64,000 bases of DNA, from positions 1,922,001 to 1,986,000 of the forward strand of contig NC_079883.1 of assembly GCF_029227915.1 (NCBI RefSeq), written 5' to 3'. Within the stretch, counting starts at the first letter, position 1; each line of letters starts with the position of its first letter. Under the pieces are notes generated by a model. That model saw nothing but the letters and a program-made list of their open reading frames with translations. It had not been told where the DNA came from and did no database searches. The position numbers and the translations under genes are program-made. This stretch comes from Hydractinia symbiolongicarpus (Eukaryota > Cnidaria > Hydrozoa > Anthoathecata > Hydractiniidae). Below, in pieces: positions 12,274-23,480 of the stretch.

Positions 12274-15200
12274 GTATCAGTCCGTTTAAGTTACAACGGT
12301 TGCGTCACATATTTGTACCAACACGTACTTAGCGGTGTTTTTCCAATATTGCTAGGTTGCATTGCTTTTAGAAGTGGAACGATTGACTGTGGCAAATAAT
12401 TGAACTGATTCTGGACGTTGACGTTATAAATGTGATAAATGAAAAAAATGGACACAAAGAATTAACATTCTACTTACTTTGGGATGACTGCTGGAACTCT
12501 GCAGTTACACTGGGCGCTCTGTTAGCTCTTTATTTAAATATTTATATCAATAGGTCATTTTTTACAGTGGTACCAATCGAAGCCGTCAGCGCGCGCTGAA
12601 GAAGTAGAGACAGTTTTAAAACTAAGTTTCTTTGATTTTCGAATGGTATCAGTCCGTTTGAGTTACAACGGCTGCGTCACATAAACGTAACAACATGTAT
12701 TTAGCGATATTTTTCTGATATTACTAGGTTGCATTAATTTCAGAAGTGAAACGATTGACCGTCGGACCTAGTTGAATTTATTTTGTGCATTTACCGTATA
12801 AATGTGATCAATGGAACAATTAAGCACCAATAATTAAGGTTCTTCTTACTTTGGCATGAATGCTGAAACTCAGCAGTTACACTAGACGCTGTCTTTGCTC
12901 TTTACTTAAATATTTAGTTCGATAAGACATTTTTCAGAGTGGGACCAATCGAAGCCGTTAGTGTGCGCCTAGGAAATAAAGACAGTTTATGAAACTACAT
13001 TTCATTGACTTTCGAACCGTATCTGTCCGTTTGAGTTACAACGGTTGCGTCACATATTTGTACCAACATATATTTAGCGATAGTCTTCAGATATTGCTAG
13101 GTTGCATTGGTTATACAAGTGGAACGATTGACTGTCCGACCTAGTTGAATTTATTTTGTACATTTACCTTATAAATGTGATAAATAGGACAATTCGACTC
13201 CAACAAATAACATTCTTCTTAAGTGGGGATGACTTCTGGAACTCTACAGTTACACTAGACGGTGTGTTAGCTCTCTATTTAAATATTTAGATCAATAAGT
13301 CATTTTTTACAGTAGTACCAATCCAAGCCGTCAGCGCGCGCTAAAAAAATAGAAGCAGTTTCAAAAACTACCTTTCATAAACTTTCTAACGGTATCAGTC
13401 CGTTTGAGTTAAAATGGTTGCGTCTCATATGGGTACCAACATGTATTTAGCGATATTTTTCTGATATTACTAGGTTGCATTAATTTTAGAAGTGAAGCGA
13501 TTGACCGTGGGACCTAGTTGAATTTATTTTGTAAATTTACCTTATAAATGTGATAATGGGACAATTGGACTCCAACAATTAACATTCTTCTTACTTTGGG
13601 ATGACTTCTGGAACTCTGCAGTTACACTAGACGGTGTGTTACCTCTTTATTTAAATATTTAGTTCGATAAGTCATTTTTCAGAGTAGGACCAATCAAAGC
13701 CGTCAGCGCGCGCTGAAGAAATAAAGACAGTTTATAAAACTACATTTCATTGATTTTCGAACCGTATCAGTCCGTTTGAGTTACAACGGTTGCGTCACAT
13801 ATTTGTACCAACACGTACTTAGCAGTGTTTTTCCAATATTGCTAGGTTGCATTGCTTTTAGAAGTGGAACGATTGACTGTGGCACCTAATTGAACTAATT
13901 CTGGACTTTGACGTTATAAATGTGTTAAATGAAAAAAATGGACTCAAAGAATTAACATTCTACTTACTTTGGGATGACTGCTGGAACTCCGCAGTTACAC
14001 TGGGCGCTCTGTTAGCTCTTTATTTAAATATTTAGATCAATAAGTCATTTTTTACAGTGGTACCAATCGAAGCCGTCAGCGCGCGCTGAAGAAATAGAGA
14101 CAGTTTTAAAACTAAGTTTCTTTGATTTTCGAATGGTATCAGTCCGTTTGAGTTACAACGGCCGCGTCACATATTAGTACCAACATGTTTTTAGCAAGAT
14201 TTTGCCGATATTACTAGGTTGCATTGGTTTTAAAAGTAAAACTATTGAGCGCCGTACCTAGTTGAACTGATTTTGGACTTTTACCTTATAAATGTGATCA
14301 ATGGAACAATTAGGCACTAATAATTAAGATTCTTCTTACTTTGGCATGAATGCTGAAACTCCGCAGTTACACTGGACGCTGTCTTTGCTCTTTATTTAAA
14401 TATTTAGGTTGATAAGACATTTTTCAGAGTGGGACCAATCGAAGCCGTTAGTGTGCGCCTATTAAATAGAGACATTTTCTAAAACTACATTTTATTGACT
14501 TTCGAACGGTATAAGTCCGTTTGAATTACATTGGTTGCGTCACATATTAGTACCAACATGTTTTCAGCGAGATTTCGCCGATATTACTAGGTTGCATCGG
14601 TTTTAAAAGTAAAACTATTGCGCGCGGTACCTAGTTGAACTGATTTTGGACTTTTACCTTATAAATGTGATCAATGGAACAATTAAGCACCAATAATTAA
14701 GATTCTTCTTACTTTGGCAAGAATGCTGAAACTCAGCAGTTACACTGGACGCTGTCTTTGCTCTTTACTTAAATATTTAGTTCGATAAGACATTTTTCAG
14801 AGTGGGACCAATCGAAGCCGTTAGTGTGCGCCTAGGAAATAAAGACAGTTTATAAAACTACATTTCATTGACTTTCGAACCGTATCAGTCCGTTTAAGTT
14901 ACAACGGTTGCGTCACATATTTGTACCAACACGTACTTAGCGGTGTTTTTCCAATATTGCTAGGTTGCATCGCTTTTAGAAGTGGAACGATTGACTGTGG
15001 CAAATAATTGAACTGATTCTGGACTTTGATGTTATAAATATGATAAATGAAAAAAATGGACTCAAAGAATTAACATTCCACTTACTTTGGGATGACTGCT
15101 GGAACTCTGCAGTTACACTGGGCGCTCTGTTAGCTCTTTTTTAAATATTTAGATCAATAAGTCATTTTTTACAGTGGTACCAATCGAAGCCGTCAGCGCG

Positions 15201-17131
15201 CGCTGAAGAAATAGAGACAGTTTTAAAACTAAGTTTCTTTGATTTTCGAATGGTATCAGTCCGTTTGAGTTACAACGGCTGCGTCACATAAACGTAACAA
15301 CATGTATTTAGCGATATTTTTCTGATATTACTAGGTTGCATTAATTTCAGAAGTGAAACGATTGACCGTCGGACCTAGTTGAATTTATTTTGTGCATTTA
15401 CCGTATAAATGTGATCAATGGAACAATTAAGCACCAATAATTAAGGTTCTTCTTACTTTGGCATGAATGCTGAAACTCAGCAGTTACACTAGACGCTGTC
15501 TTTGCTCTTTACTTAAATATTTAGTTCGATAAGACATTTTTCAGAGTGGGACCAATCGAAGCCGTTAGTGTGCGCCTAGGAAATAAAGACAGTTTATAAA
15601 ACTACATTTCATTGACTTTCGAACCGTATCTGTCCGTTTGAGTTACAACGGTTGCGTCACATATTTGTACCAACATATATTTAGCGATAGTCTTCAGATA
15701 TTGCTAGGTTGCATTGGTTATACAAGTGGAACGATTGACTGTCCGACCTAGTTGAATTTATTTTGTACATTTACCTTATAAATGTGATAAATAGGACAAT
15801 TCGACTCCAACAAATAACATTCTTCTTAAGTTGGGATGACTTCTGGAACTCTACAGTTACACTAGACGGTGTGTTAGCTCTCTATTTAAATATTTAGATC
15901 AATAAGTCATTTTTTACAGTAGTACCAATCCAAGCCGTCAGCGCGCGCTAAAAAAATAGAAGCAGTTTCAAAAACTACCTTTCATAAACTTTCTAACGGT
16001 ATCAGTCCGTTTGAGTTAAAATGGTTGCGTCTCATATTGGTACCAACATGTATTTAGCGATATTTTTCTGATATTACTAGGTTGCATTAATTTTAGAAGT
16101 GAAGCGATTGACCGTGGGACCTAGTTGAATTTATTTTGTAAATTTACCTTATAAATGTGATAATGGGACAATTCGACTCCAACAAATAACATTCTTCTTA
16201 AGTTGGGATGACTTCTGGAACTCTACAGTTACACTAGACGGTGTGTTAGCTCTCTATTTAAATATTTAGATCAATAAGTCACTTTTTATAGTGGGACCAA
16301 TCAAAGCCGTCAGCGCGCGCTGAAGAAATAAAGACAGTTTATAAAACTACATTTCATTGACTTTCGAACCGTATCAGTCCGTTTGAGTTACAACGGTTGC
16401 GTCACATATTTGTACCAACACGTACTTAGCAGTGTTTTTCCAATATTGCTAGGTTGCATTGGTTTTAGAAGTGGAACGATTGACTGTGGCACCTAATTGA
16501 ACTGATTCTGGACTTTGACGTTATAAATGTGTTAAATGAAAAACATGGACTCAAAGAATTAACATTCTACTTACTTTGGTATGACTGCTGGAACTCCGCA
16601 GTTGCACTGGGCGCTCTGTTAGCTCTTTACTTAAATATTTAGATCAATAAGTCATTTTTTACAGTGGTACCAATCGAAGCCGTCAGCGCGCGCTGAAGAA
16701 ATAGAGACAGTTTTAAAACTAAGTTTCTTTGATTTTCGAATGGTATCAGTCCGTTTGAGTTACAACGGCTGCGTCACATATTAGTACCAACATGTTTTAG
16801 CGAAATTTTGCCGATATTACTAGGTTGCATTGGTTTTAAAAGTAAAACTATTGAACGTGGTACCTAGTTGAACTGATTTTGGACTTTTACCTTATAAATG
16901 TGATCAATGGAACAATTAGGCACCAATAATTAAGATTCTTCTTACTTTGGCATGAATGCTGAATCTCTGCAGTTACACTGGACGCTGTCTTTGCTCTTTA
17001 TTTAAATATTAAGTTTGATAAGACATTTTTCAGAGTGGGACCAATCGAAGCGGTTATTGTGCGCCTAGGAAATAGAGACATTTTCTAAAACTACATTTTA
17101 TTGACTTTCGAACGGTATAAGTCCGTTTGAA
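12274..17131 (+). repeat. Tandem seven-monomer duplication (2,608 bp)
   Basis: Copy 1 is 12274-14881 and copy 2 starts at 14882. Paired starts are 12274/14882, 12646/15253, 13019/15626, 13392/15999, 13764/16371, 14136/16743 and 14509/17115 (offsets 2,606-2,608). Private variants in both copies include GTCCGTTTAAG at the first unit, GTATCTGTCCG at the third and GAATGGTATCAG at the second. The match fades within the last monomer (after about 14525/17131), so copy 2 is replaced there by another monomer type. Confidence 0.88.
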
Positions 17132-18192
17132 TTACAACGGTTGCGTCACATATTCGTACCAACATGTATTTAGCGATATTTTTCAGATATTGTTAGGTTG
17201 CATTGGTTTTACAAGTGGGACGATTGACTGTGGGACCTAATTGAACTGATTTTGGACTTTCACATTATAAATGTGATAAATTAAATAAAATGGACTCAAA
17301 GAATTAACATTGATCTCACTTTGTTCTGACTGCTGGAACTCCGCAGTTACACTGGGTGCTCTGTTAGTTCTTTATTTAAATATTTAGATCAATAAGTCAT
17401 TTTTTATAGTGGTACCAATCGAAGGCGTCAGCGTGCGCTGAGAAAATAGAGGCAGTTTCAAAAACTACCTTTCATTCACTTTTTAACGGTATCAGTCCGT
17501 TTGAGTTACAACGATTGCGTCACATAAACGTAACAACATGTATTTAGCGCTATTTTTCTGATATTACTAGGTTGCATTAATTTTAGAAGTGAAACGATTG
17601 ACCGTCGGACCTAGTTGAATTTATTTTGTACATTTACCTTATAAATGTGATAATGGGACAGTTGGACTCCAACAATTAACATTCTTCTTACTTTGGGATG
17701 ACTTCTGGATCTCTGCAGTTACACTACACGCTGTGTTAGCTCTTTATTTAAATATTTAGATCAATAAGTCATTTTTCATAGTGGGACCAATCAAAGCCGT
17801 CAGCGCGCGCTGAAGAAATAAAGACAGTTTATAAAACTACATTTCATTGACTTTCGAACCGTATCAGTCCGTTTGAGTTACAACGGTTGCGTCACATATT
17901 TGTACCAACACGTACTTAGCGGTGTTTTTCCAATATGGCTAGGTTGCATTTGTTTTAGAAGTGGAACGATTGACTGTGGCACATAATTGAACTGATTCTG
18001 GACTTTGACGTTATAAATGTGATAAATGAAAAAAATGGACTCAAAGAATTACCATTCTACTTACTTTGGGATGACTGCTGGAACTCCGCAGTTACACTGG
18101 GCGCTCTGTTAGCTCTTTATTTAAATATTTAGATCAATAAGTCATTTTTTATAGTGGTACCAATCTTTTCTTTTCTTTTTTTTTCTTTTCAA

Positions 18193-18198
18193 TTTATT
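18193..18198 (-). terminator. Polyadenylation signal of the retrotransposon
   Basis: AATAAA on the minus strand lies just upstream of the A-rich tail and about 150 bp after the reverse transcriptase stop codon, the expected place for the 3' end of the element's RNA. Confidence 0.5.
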
Positions 18199-18343
18199 TA
18201 AAGTCGATTATTCACATATTTACAATAGTTTCCAAAAAAAAAGTAATTAAGAAAACTAATCTAAATCGACTAAATTTTTTTTATGTTTACAATTAAATAA
18301 AATCATTTTTTTTATATATATAAACAATAATAACAACAAAGTT

Positions 18344-19576
18344 CTATAAAGGGACCTTACATTCATCACAGTTACATTTAGATCCGTCCCACATTTTAAT
18401 CATGCTTTTAAAAACTTTAAGGTTGTCACATCGTTTCAAATGTGATGGTAGGTTATTCCCAATCTTTGGTCCCAGGGCTGATAAGCTATTAGTTCCAAAA
18501 GTCGCGGTCCTTTTCCTTGAGACTACCATATTATTTGTATTTTGTTCTCTGACTGTCCTACCGTTATCATTTAAACAAAATATATCTTTCATAAAAAGAG
18601 GGCTGCTGTTATTTATAGTTTTAGAGATTTCTATACACAATGACCGTAAGCGATTTACATTCATGTGACTCTTGCTGGAATTTTTAAGTAAATTTTCGTA
18701 TGTACTTACCGTATCATTATACAGAAATCTTAATGCTCGTTTTTGTATCATTTCGACTTTAGATAAAGATTTAGAAGAAGAAAAATGCCATATAAGGGAA
18801 CAATAATTGAAATTTGCGTAGATAAAACTTTGAACTAAAATATATTTTGCTTGAAAGGATAAGAAACTTCTAAATCGAAATAAGGCATTTAGTTGGGCTG
18901 ATGCTTTGCGACACAAATCACTAACGTGTCTGTCAAAATTTAATTTATTGTCTATAGTCACACCTAGTAATTTCACGTTATTTTCACTTTCAATAGTTTT
19001 ATTTCCTATATTAAATTTTAGACCTAAATTATCTGCCTTATTCTTTGTCAGAATTATCGAGTGAAACTTTTCAGGGTTTGCAATCATTTTATTCTCTTTT
19101 AACCAGGAGAGGGCAGTTTTAGCTTCGTTTTCTAAAGTATTTATCAAATTAGGAATAGAATTTGAGAAGTTGGATATTGTGTTATCATCAGCGTAATTAT
19201 GTAGCTTATATTTTTCTATAAAAAGAAACAAATCATTTATAAATATATTGAATATGATAGGTCCCAAAATAGAACCTTGTGGTACACCAGATAAGATAAT
19301 TTGAAATAGACTATAGATCCCATTTATTCGAGTGGCTTGCTCTCTATCAGTAAGATAAGATAGAATGAATTGAAGAGACTTATTGTCAAATCCATAAGCA
19401 GCTAGTTTCGCAATTAGTAAGTCATGTGGTACACAGTCAAAAGCTTTTGAAAGATCCATCAAGATCGCACCCACCACATAATTCTTATCAAGTTTACTCT
19501 TCCATTCCTCTATTAAGCGAATTAGTACTTGTTGGGTACTATAGCATTTCCTATAGGCGGAGAGAAAGGTCGACAA
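18344..19576 (-). pseudogene. Reverse transcriptase, C-terminal ~410 residues of retrotransposon ORF2
   Basis: An RNA-directed DNA polymerase fragment that would copy the element's RNA at the insertion site. In 410 codons it keeps motif A (catalytic Asp41 in MDLSKAFD, then CVPH), motif B SGVPQGSILGP (96-106), motif C YADD (128-131, bases 19184-19195), and the KLLGVTIDN block (202-210). It also has the downstream C-terminal region ending in a CxCxxC cluster (401-406). The frame has no internal stop. The first codon is TTG rather than ATG, so it is an internal residue at the truncation edge, not a true start. A Gly at 373 replaces the Trp found at the same place in the second element of this window (GPKIWN). 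It lacks the endonuclease and the start of the polymerase, so it is dead as an autonomous element although the catalytic motifs survive. Family assignment (Jockey versus CR1 clade) is not settled. Confidence 0.9.
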
Positions 19577-19580
19577 TTTT

Positions 19581-21436
19581 AATTAACATTTTAAGCTTAA
19601 ATTAACAAGCCACAACAACTTTTAAAAAAGTATTACATAATATTTAAGAAGAGTTTAAGGACTGTTTTTAAGCAAATAATGTATTTTTCACAATTTGTGT
19701 AACTAAACTTATATACATCGGTTACATGCAATATGACGAAAGGATTTTTATTTAACATGTAGTAATTCTGGTACCTTAAGTGTAGTAATTTTTGTTGTTC
19801 TAGATGTTCTGACAAAAATGTTTTTGTTTATGGCATTTTGTCTCAATTAAGAAAAGTTTCAACTTTTTTGAGGGAGTACAACACCGACAAAACTTGTGTT
19901 TTTTTTATATTTTGTATAAATTCTTACCGGGCAGGACTCTGTACAACATACCGAAATGACTGACACCTCTCTATTTATAAATTTGATGCGTTCCAAATCA
20001 CAGTTTTTTGAAATTTTGGGTAATATTTAATGAGTACAAGATGCAAATACTGATTTTTGTTGAATCAGAAGTATTTCCTACAACCATTCTTTTTTTACAC
20101 TTTTGTGGAGAAAAAGTGTATGCAATATCATCAGAATAACTGATTTTGTTGACAACTGTTTTTCTTTTTCACATTTTGGATTGAAATATTGTTATAAAGG
20201 GCATATATCAATAGACATATATATACCAAAATAATTAAATTCTGCAAACTTTGATTTTGTCGTTCACCTCTCATCTTTTATATTTTGATTAAACTTTTGA
20301 GGAAAACCATAGGAATTATTTAGAATTTGTATTTTGTGTTGCAAATTTAGTGCAAAAATTTAACTGTTTTGAGGGAGGACCATATGCAATTATATATACT
20401 AACAATAATAGTTTGATATTCTACAAGTTGTATTTTTGTATGCACTTAAATGACTGCTTTTTCTGAGTTGAATTTGATGGGTTTTATATCAATTTTGTGG
20501 AAGATTTTATGGCTGAAGACAATATAGAACATGCCAATTGAACTGATTTTTGTTCATATTTTGATTTGCTCCTCATAAACCTTTGTGTTCTACATTTATT
20601 GTAAACTTTTGTGAGGAAGGACCATATATATATATACAATGTTTTCAAAATAATGATTTTTGTTGATTTGAAATTTACTCCTTGCTCATTGCTTTTTCGA
20701 CATTTCAAGTTAAAATGTTTGGTAAAGTCAGTACGGATCATTAGACAAAAAATTGTTTTGTTAACCGGTTAATTTTTACATTTTGTGCATATTTTTGCGG
20801 GAGAGGATGGTATGCAACCGAATAAATTATTTTTCAAAGTTTAACTTTTTTTTTTAGGTATTTTGTGTTATTTTAATTTTGGCTTTTTGATATTGTTTAG
20901 GTTGTATTGTTGTATAAGCATTTAGGGAAAGGACAATGTTTAAAATGGGTAAAGAACTTATTTCATAGATCTGTGCTTACTGTTGCAAGCCTTTCTTTTC
21001 GACACATCAGATTAAAATATTGAAGGTTTTCAACATAGTCACATAATAAGATGTATACATATTTGAGATATGTGTTATTTCTGAAATTATTATTATTGCT
21101 GTCGTAACTGTCTGGGTTGTGACTGTCAATGTTGTAACTTTCTACTAACTAGATTTTACACCTTACACGCCGTTGTTTTTCATATTTTGTCTGAAGTTTT
21201 GTTGGAAGGATTTCATGCGATTTGACATTTGATATTTTGTGGTAGATTTTAAGAACTTTTTTGTTAAATTATGACTTATATACTTTCTTCTTATGCATTT
21301 TTTTAAGATTATTTTTTTTAGTAAAAGGCATGTTCAATATACTGAAATATTTGCTGATGTCATCAAAATGCAAATAACAGAACTTTTCAATTGTTTTTCT
21401 GCCTAAGTGGATTTTTCCACGGGCCTAATCGACTAG
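19581..21436. other. AT-rich non-satellite spacer with degenerate internal repeats
   Basis: About 1.85 kb without similarity to the satellite monomer. It is strongly AT-rich. A loose module recurs along the plus strand: ACTTTTGTGAGGAAGGACC-like, then ATATGCAATATA-like, then ACTGATTTTTGTTG-like, then ACATTTTGTGTT-like. Clear instances are near 20032, 20102, 20294, 20368, 20607 and 20788. Spacing is irregular (about 70-180 bp), so this could be a very old tandem repeat or the remains of another element. Short open frames here have no recognisable motif. Satellite resumes, reversed, at 21437. Confidence 0.55.
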
Positions 21437-22138
21437 TATTTAAATAAAGAGCTAACACAGCGTCCAGTGTAACTGCGGAGTTTCAGCATTCATGACAAAG
21501 TAAGAAGAATCTTATTTATTGGTGTCTAATTGTTTCATTTATCCCATTTATAAGATAGAAGACCAAAGTCAGTTCAACTAGGTCCCGCGTTTATTAGGTT
21601 CACTTTAAAATCAATGCAACCTAGTAATATCGGCAAAATGTCGCTAAATACATGCTGGTACTAATATGTGACGAAGCCGTTGTAACTCAAACGGACTGAT
21701 ACCGTTCGAAAGTCAATGAAATGTAGTTTTCGAAAGTGTCTCTATTTCCTCGGCGCACACTAACGCTTCGATTAGTCCCACTCTGAAAAATGACTTATCG
21801 AACTAAATGTTTAAATGAAGAGCTAACACAGCGTCCAGTGTAACTGCGGAATTTCAGCATTCATGCCAAAGTAAGTAGAATGATAATTGTTCTAGTGCAA
21901 TTGTTCCATTTATAACATTTATAACGTAAAAGTCCAAAATCAATTCAACTAGGTCCCACGGTCAATTGTTTCACTTCTAAAACCGATGTAACCTAGTAAC
22001 ATCAGAAAAACATCACTAAGTACATGTTGTTACAAATATGTGACGCAACCGTTGTAACTCAAACGGCCTGATACGGTTCGAAATTCAATGAAATGTAGTT
22101 TTATAAATTGTCTTTATTTCTTCAGCGCGTGCTGACGG
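21437..22138 (-). repeat. Satellite block II, reverse orientation (~1.9 monomers)
   Basis: The satellite reads on the minus strand, with core anchors GTAACTCA at 21682 and 22054 (372 bp apart). Both are class B (AAACGG after the anchor). The left edge meets the AT-rich spacer and the right edge meets forward satellite at 22138/22139. It contains no gene. Confidence 0.95.
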
Positions 22139-22150
22139 CTTAAATGTGAG
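22130..22150. other. Divergent satellite inversion junction
   Basis: Reverse monomer sequence ending ..GTGCTGACGGCT is joined directly to forward monomer sequence TAAATGTGAGAAATGG. The two sides come from different phases of the monomer (about 310 bp and about 150 bp into the unit), so this is a breakpoint and not a symmetrical palindrome. Confidence 0.85.
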
Positions 22151-23480
22151 AAATGGAACAATTAGACACCAATAATTAAGATTCTTCTTACTTTGGCATG
22201 AATGCTGAAACTACGCAGTTACACTGGACGCTGTCTTAGCTCTTTATTTAAACATTTAAATCGATATGTCATTTTTCAGAGTGGTACAAATCGAAGCCGT
22301 CAGCGCGCGCTGAAGAAATTGAGACAGTTTCTGAAACTAAATTTCATTGACTGTCGAACGGTATCAGTCCGTTTGAGTTACAACGGCTGCATCACATATT
22401 AGTAACAACATGTATTTAGCGAGATTTTGCCGATATTACTAGGTTGTATTCGTTTTAAAGTGTAACTATTGAACGCGGTACCTAGTTGAACTGATTTTGG
22501 ACTTTTACCTTATATATGTGATAAATGGTACAATTAGACACCAATAATTAAGATTCTTCTTACTTTGGCATGAATGCTGAAACTCCGCATTTACACTGGA
22601 CGCTGCTTTAGCTTTTTATTTAAATATTTAGTTCGATAAGTCATCTTTCAGAGTGGGACCAATCGAAGCCGTTAGTGCGCGCCTAGGAAATAGAGACATT
22701 TACTAAAACTACATTTCGTTGACTTTCGAACGGTATCAGTCCGTTTGAGTCACAACGACTGTGTCACATATTCATACTAACATGTGTTTAGCGATATCTT
22801 TCTGATACTACTGGGTTGCATTGGTTTTAGATGTGAAATAATTGACCGTGGGACCTAGGTGACCTGATTTTGAAAACTTACCTTATAAATGTGATAAATG
22901 GGACAATTCGACTCCAACAATTAACATTTTTCTTACTTTGGGATGACTTCTGGAACTCTACAGTTACTCTAGACGGTGTGTTAGCTCTTTATTAAAATAG
23001 TTAGATCAACAAGTCATTTTTTTCCGTGGGATCAATCAAAGCCGTCAGCGCGCATTAAAGAAATAGAGACAGTTTATAAAACTACATTTCATTGACTTTC
23101 GAACCGTATCAGTCCGTTTGCGTTACAACGGTTGCGTCACATATTTGTACCAACATGTACTTAGCGACATTTTCCCGATATTACTAGGTTGCATTGGTTT
23201 TAAATGTGAAACTGTTGAACGCGGTACCTAGTTGAACTGATTTTGGACTTTTGCCTTTTATAAATGTGATAAATGGAACATTTAGACACCAATAATTAAC
23301 GTTGATCTCACTTTGGTATGACTGGCGGAACTCCACAGTCAAATTGGGCGCTCTGTTAGCTCTTTATTTAAATATTTAGATCAATAAGTCAGTTTTTACA
23401 GTGGGACCAATCAAAGCCGTTTGCGTACGCCGAGGAAATAGAGACAGTTTCTAAAAATACATTTCATTGACTTTCGAACG

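Larger units (their letters stand above)
1..18165 (+). repeat. Satellite array block I, forward, ~372-bp monomer
   Basis: Tandem array with the monomer phase set at the conserved GTATCAGTCCG. Monomers begin at 4, 374, 745, 1108, 1481, 1854, 2217, 2591, 2964, 3332, 3705, 4073, 4446, 4818, 5190, 5563, 5937, 6310, 6685, 7058, 7426, 7799, 8167, 8540, 8915, 9290, 9662, 10035, 10409, 10782, 11154, 11528, 11901, 12274, 12646, 13019, 13392, 13764, 14136, 14509, 14882, 15253, 15626, 15999, 16371, 16743, 17115, 17489 and 17861. The mean spacing is 372.0 bp (range 363-375). The last monomer is cut about 304 bp into the unit, where the retrotransposon tail begins. Neighbouring monomers differ clearly, while monomers 3, 6, 7 or 11 units apart are near-identical, which is higher-order repeat behaviour. 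Frames inside are broken by stops. I see no gene. Confidence 0.97.
18166..19580 (-). mobile_element. 5'-truncated non-LTR retrotransposon (Jockey/CR1-like)
   Basis: The element runs right to left. Its 3' end is an A-rich tail (seen as T/C-rich 18166-18190) directly joined to satellite at 18165. An AATAAA (complement at 18193-18198) lies just inside the tail and about 150 bp of 3' UTR follows the stop codon. The 5' part is missing: the endonuclease and the N-terminal fingers of the reverse transcriptase are absent, and the coding frame meets a TAA only three codons upstream of 19576. Such 5' truncation is typical of target-primed reverse transcription. No target-site duplication is evident, because the 5' side runs into non-satellite AT-rich DNA. 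Confidence 0.88.

Noticed and set aside
1-18165. CENP-B box
   Set aside because: I looked for the TTCG....A..CGGG core. TTTCGAACGG near the monomer boundary shares only TTCG and lacks the rest, so no centromere-protein site can be claimed.
18402-18668. 88-codon frame on the plus strand
   Set aside because: Lies antisense to the reverse transcriptase fragment and has no motif of its own.
18152-19590. Target-site duplication around the larger retrotransposon
   Set aside because: The flank GGTACCAATC before the tail is not repeated at the 5' end near 19580. GGTACC at about 19770 is short and out of place.
19633-19815. 60-codon minus-strand frame upstream of the reverse transcriptase
   Set aside because: AT-rich composition, no recognisable domain, and separated from the polymerase frame by stops.
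20484-20741. 85-codon minus-strand frame in the AT-rich spacer
   Set aside because: No motif, low-complexity composition, overlaps the degenerate repeat modules.
22202-22402. 66-codon plus-strand frame at the start of block III
   Set aside because: Ordinary satellite sequence; not kept in other monomers.
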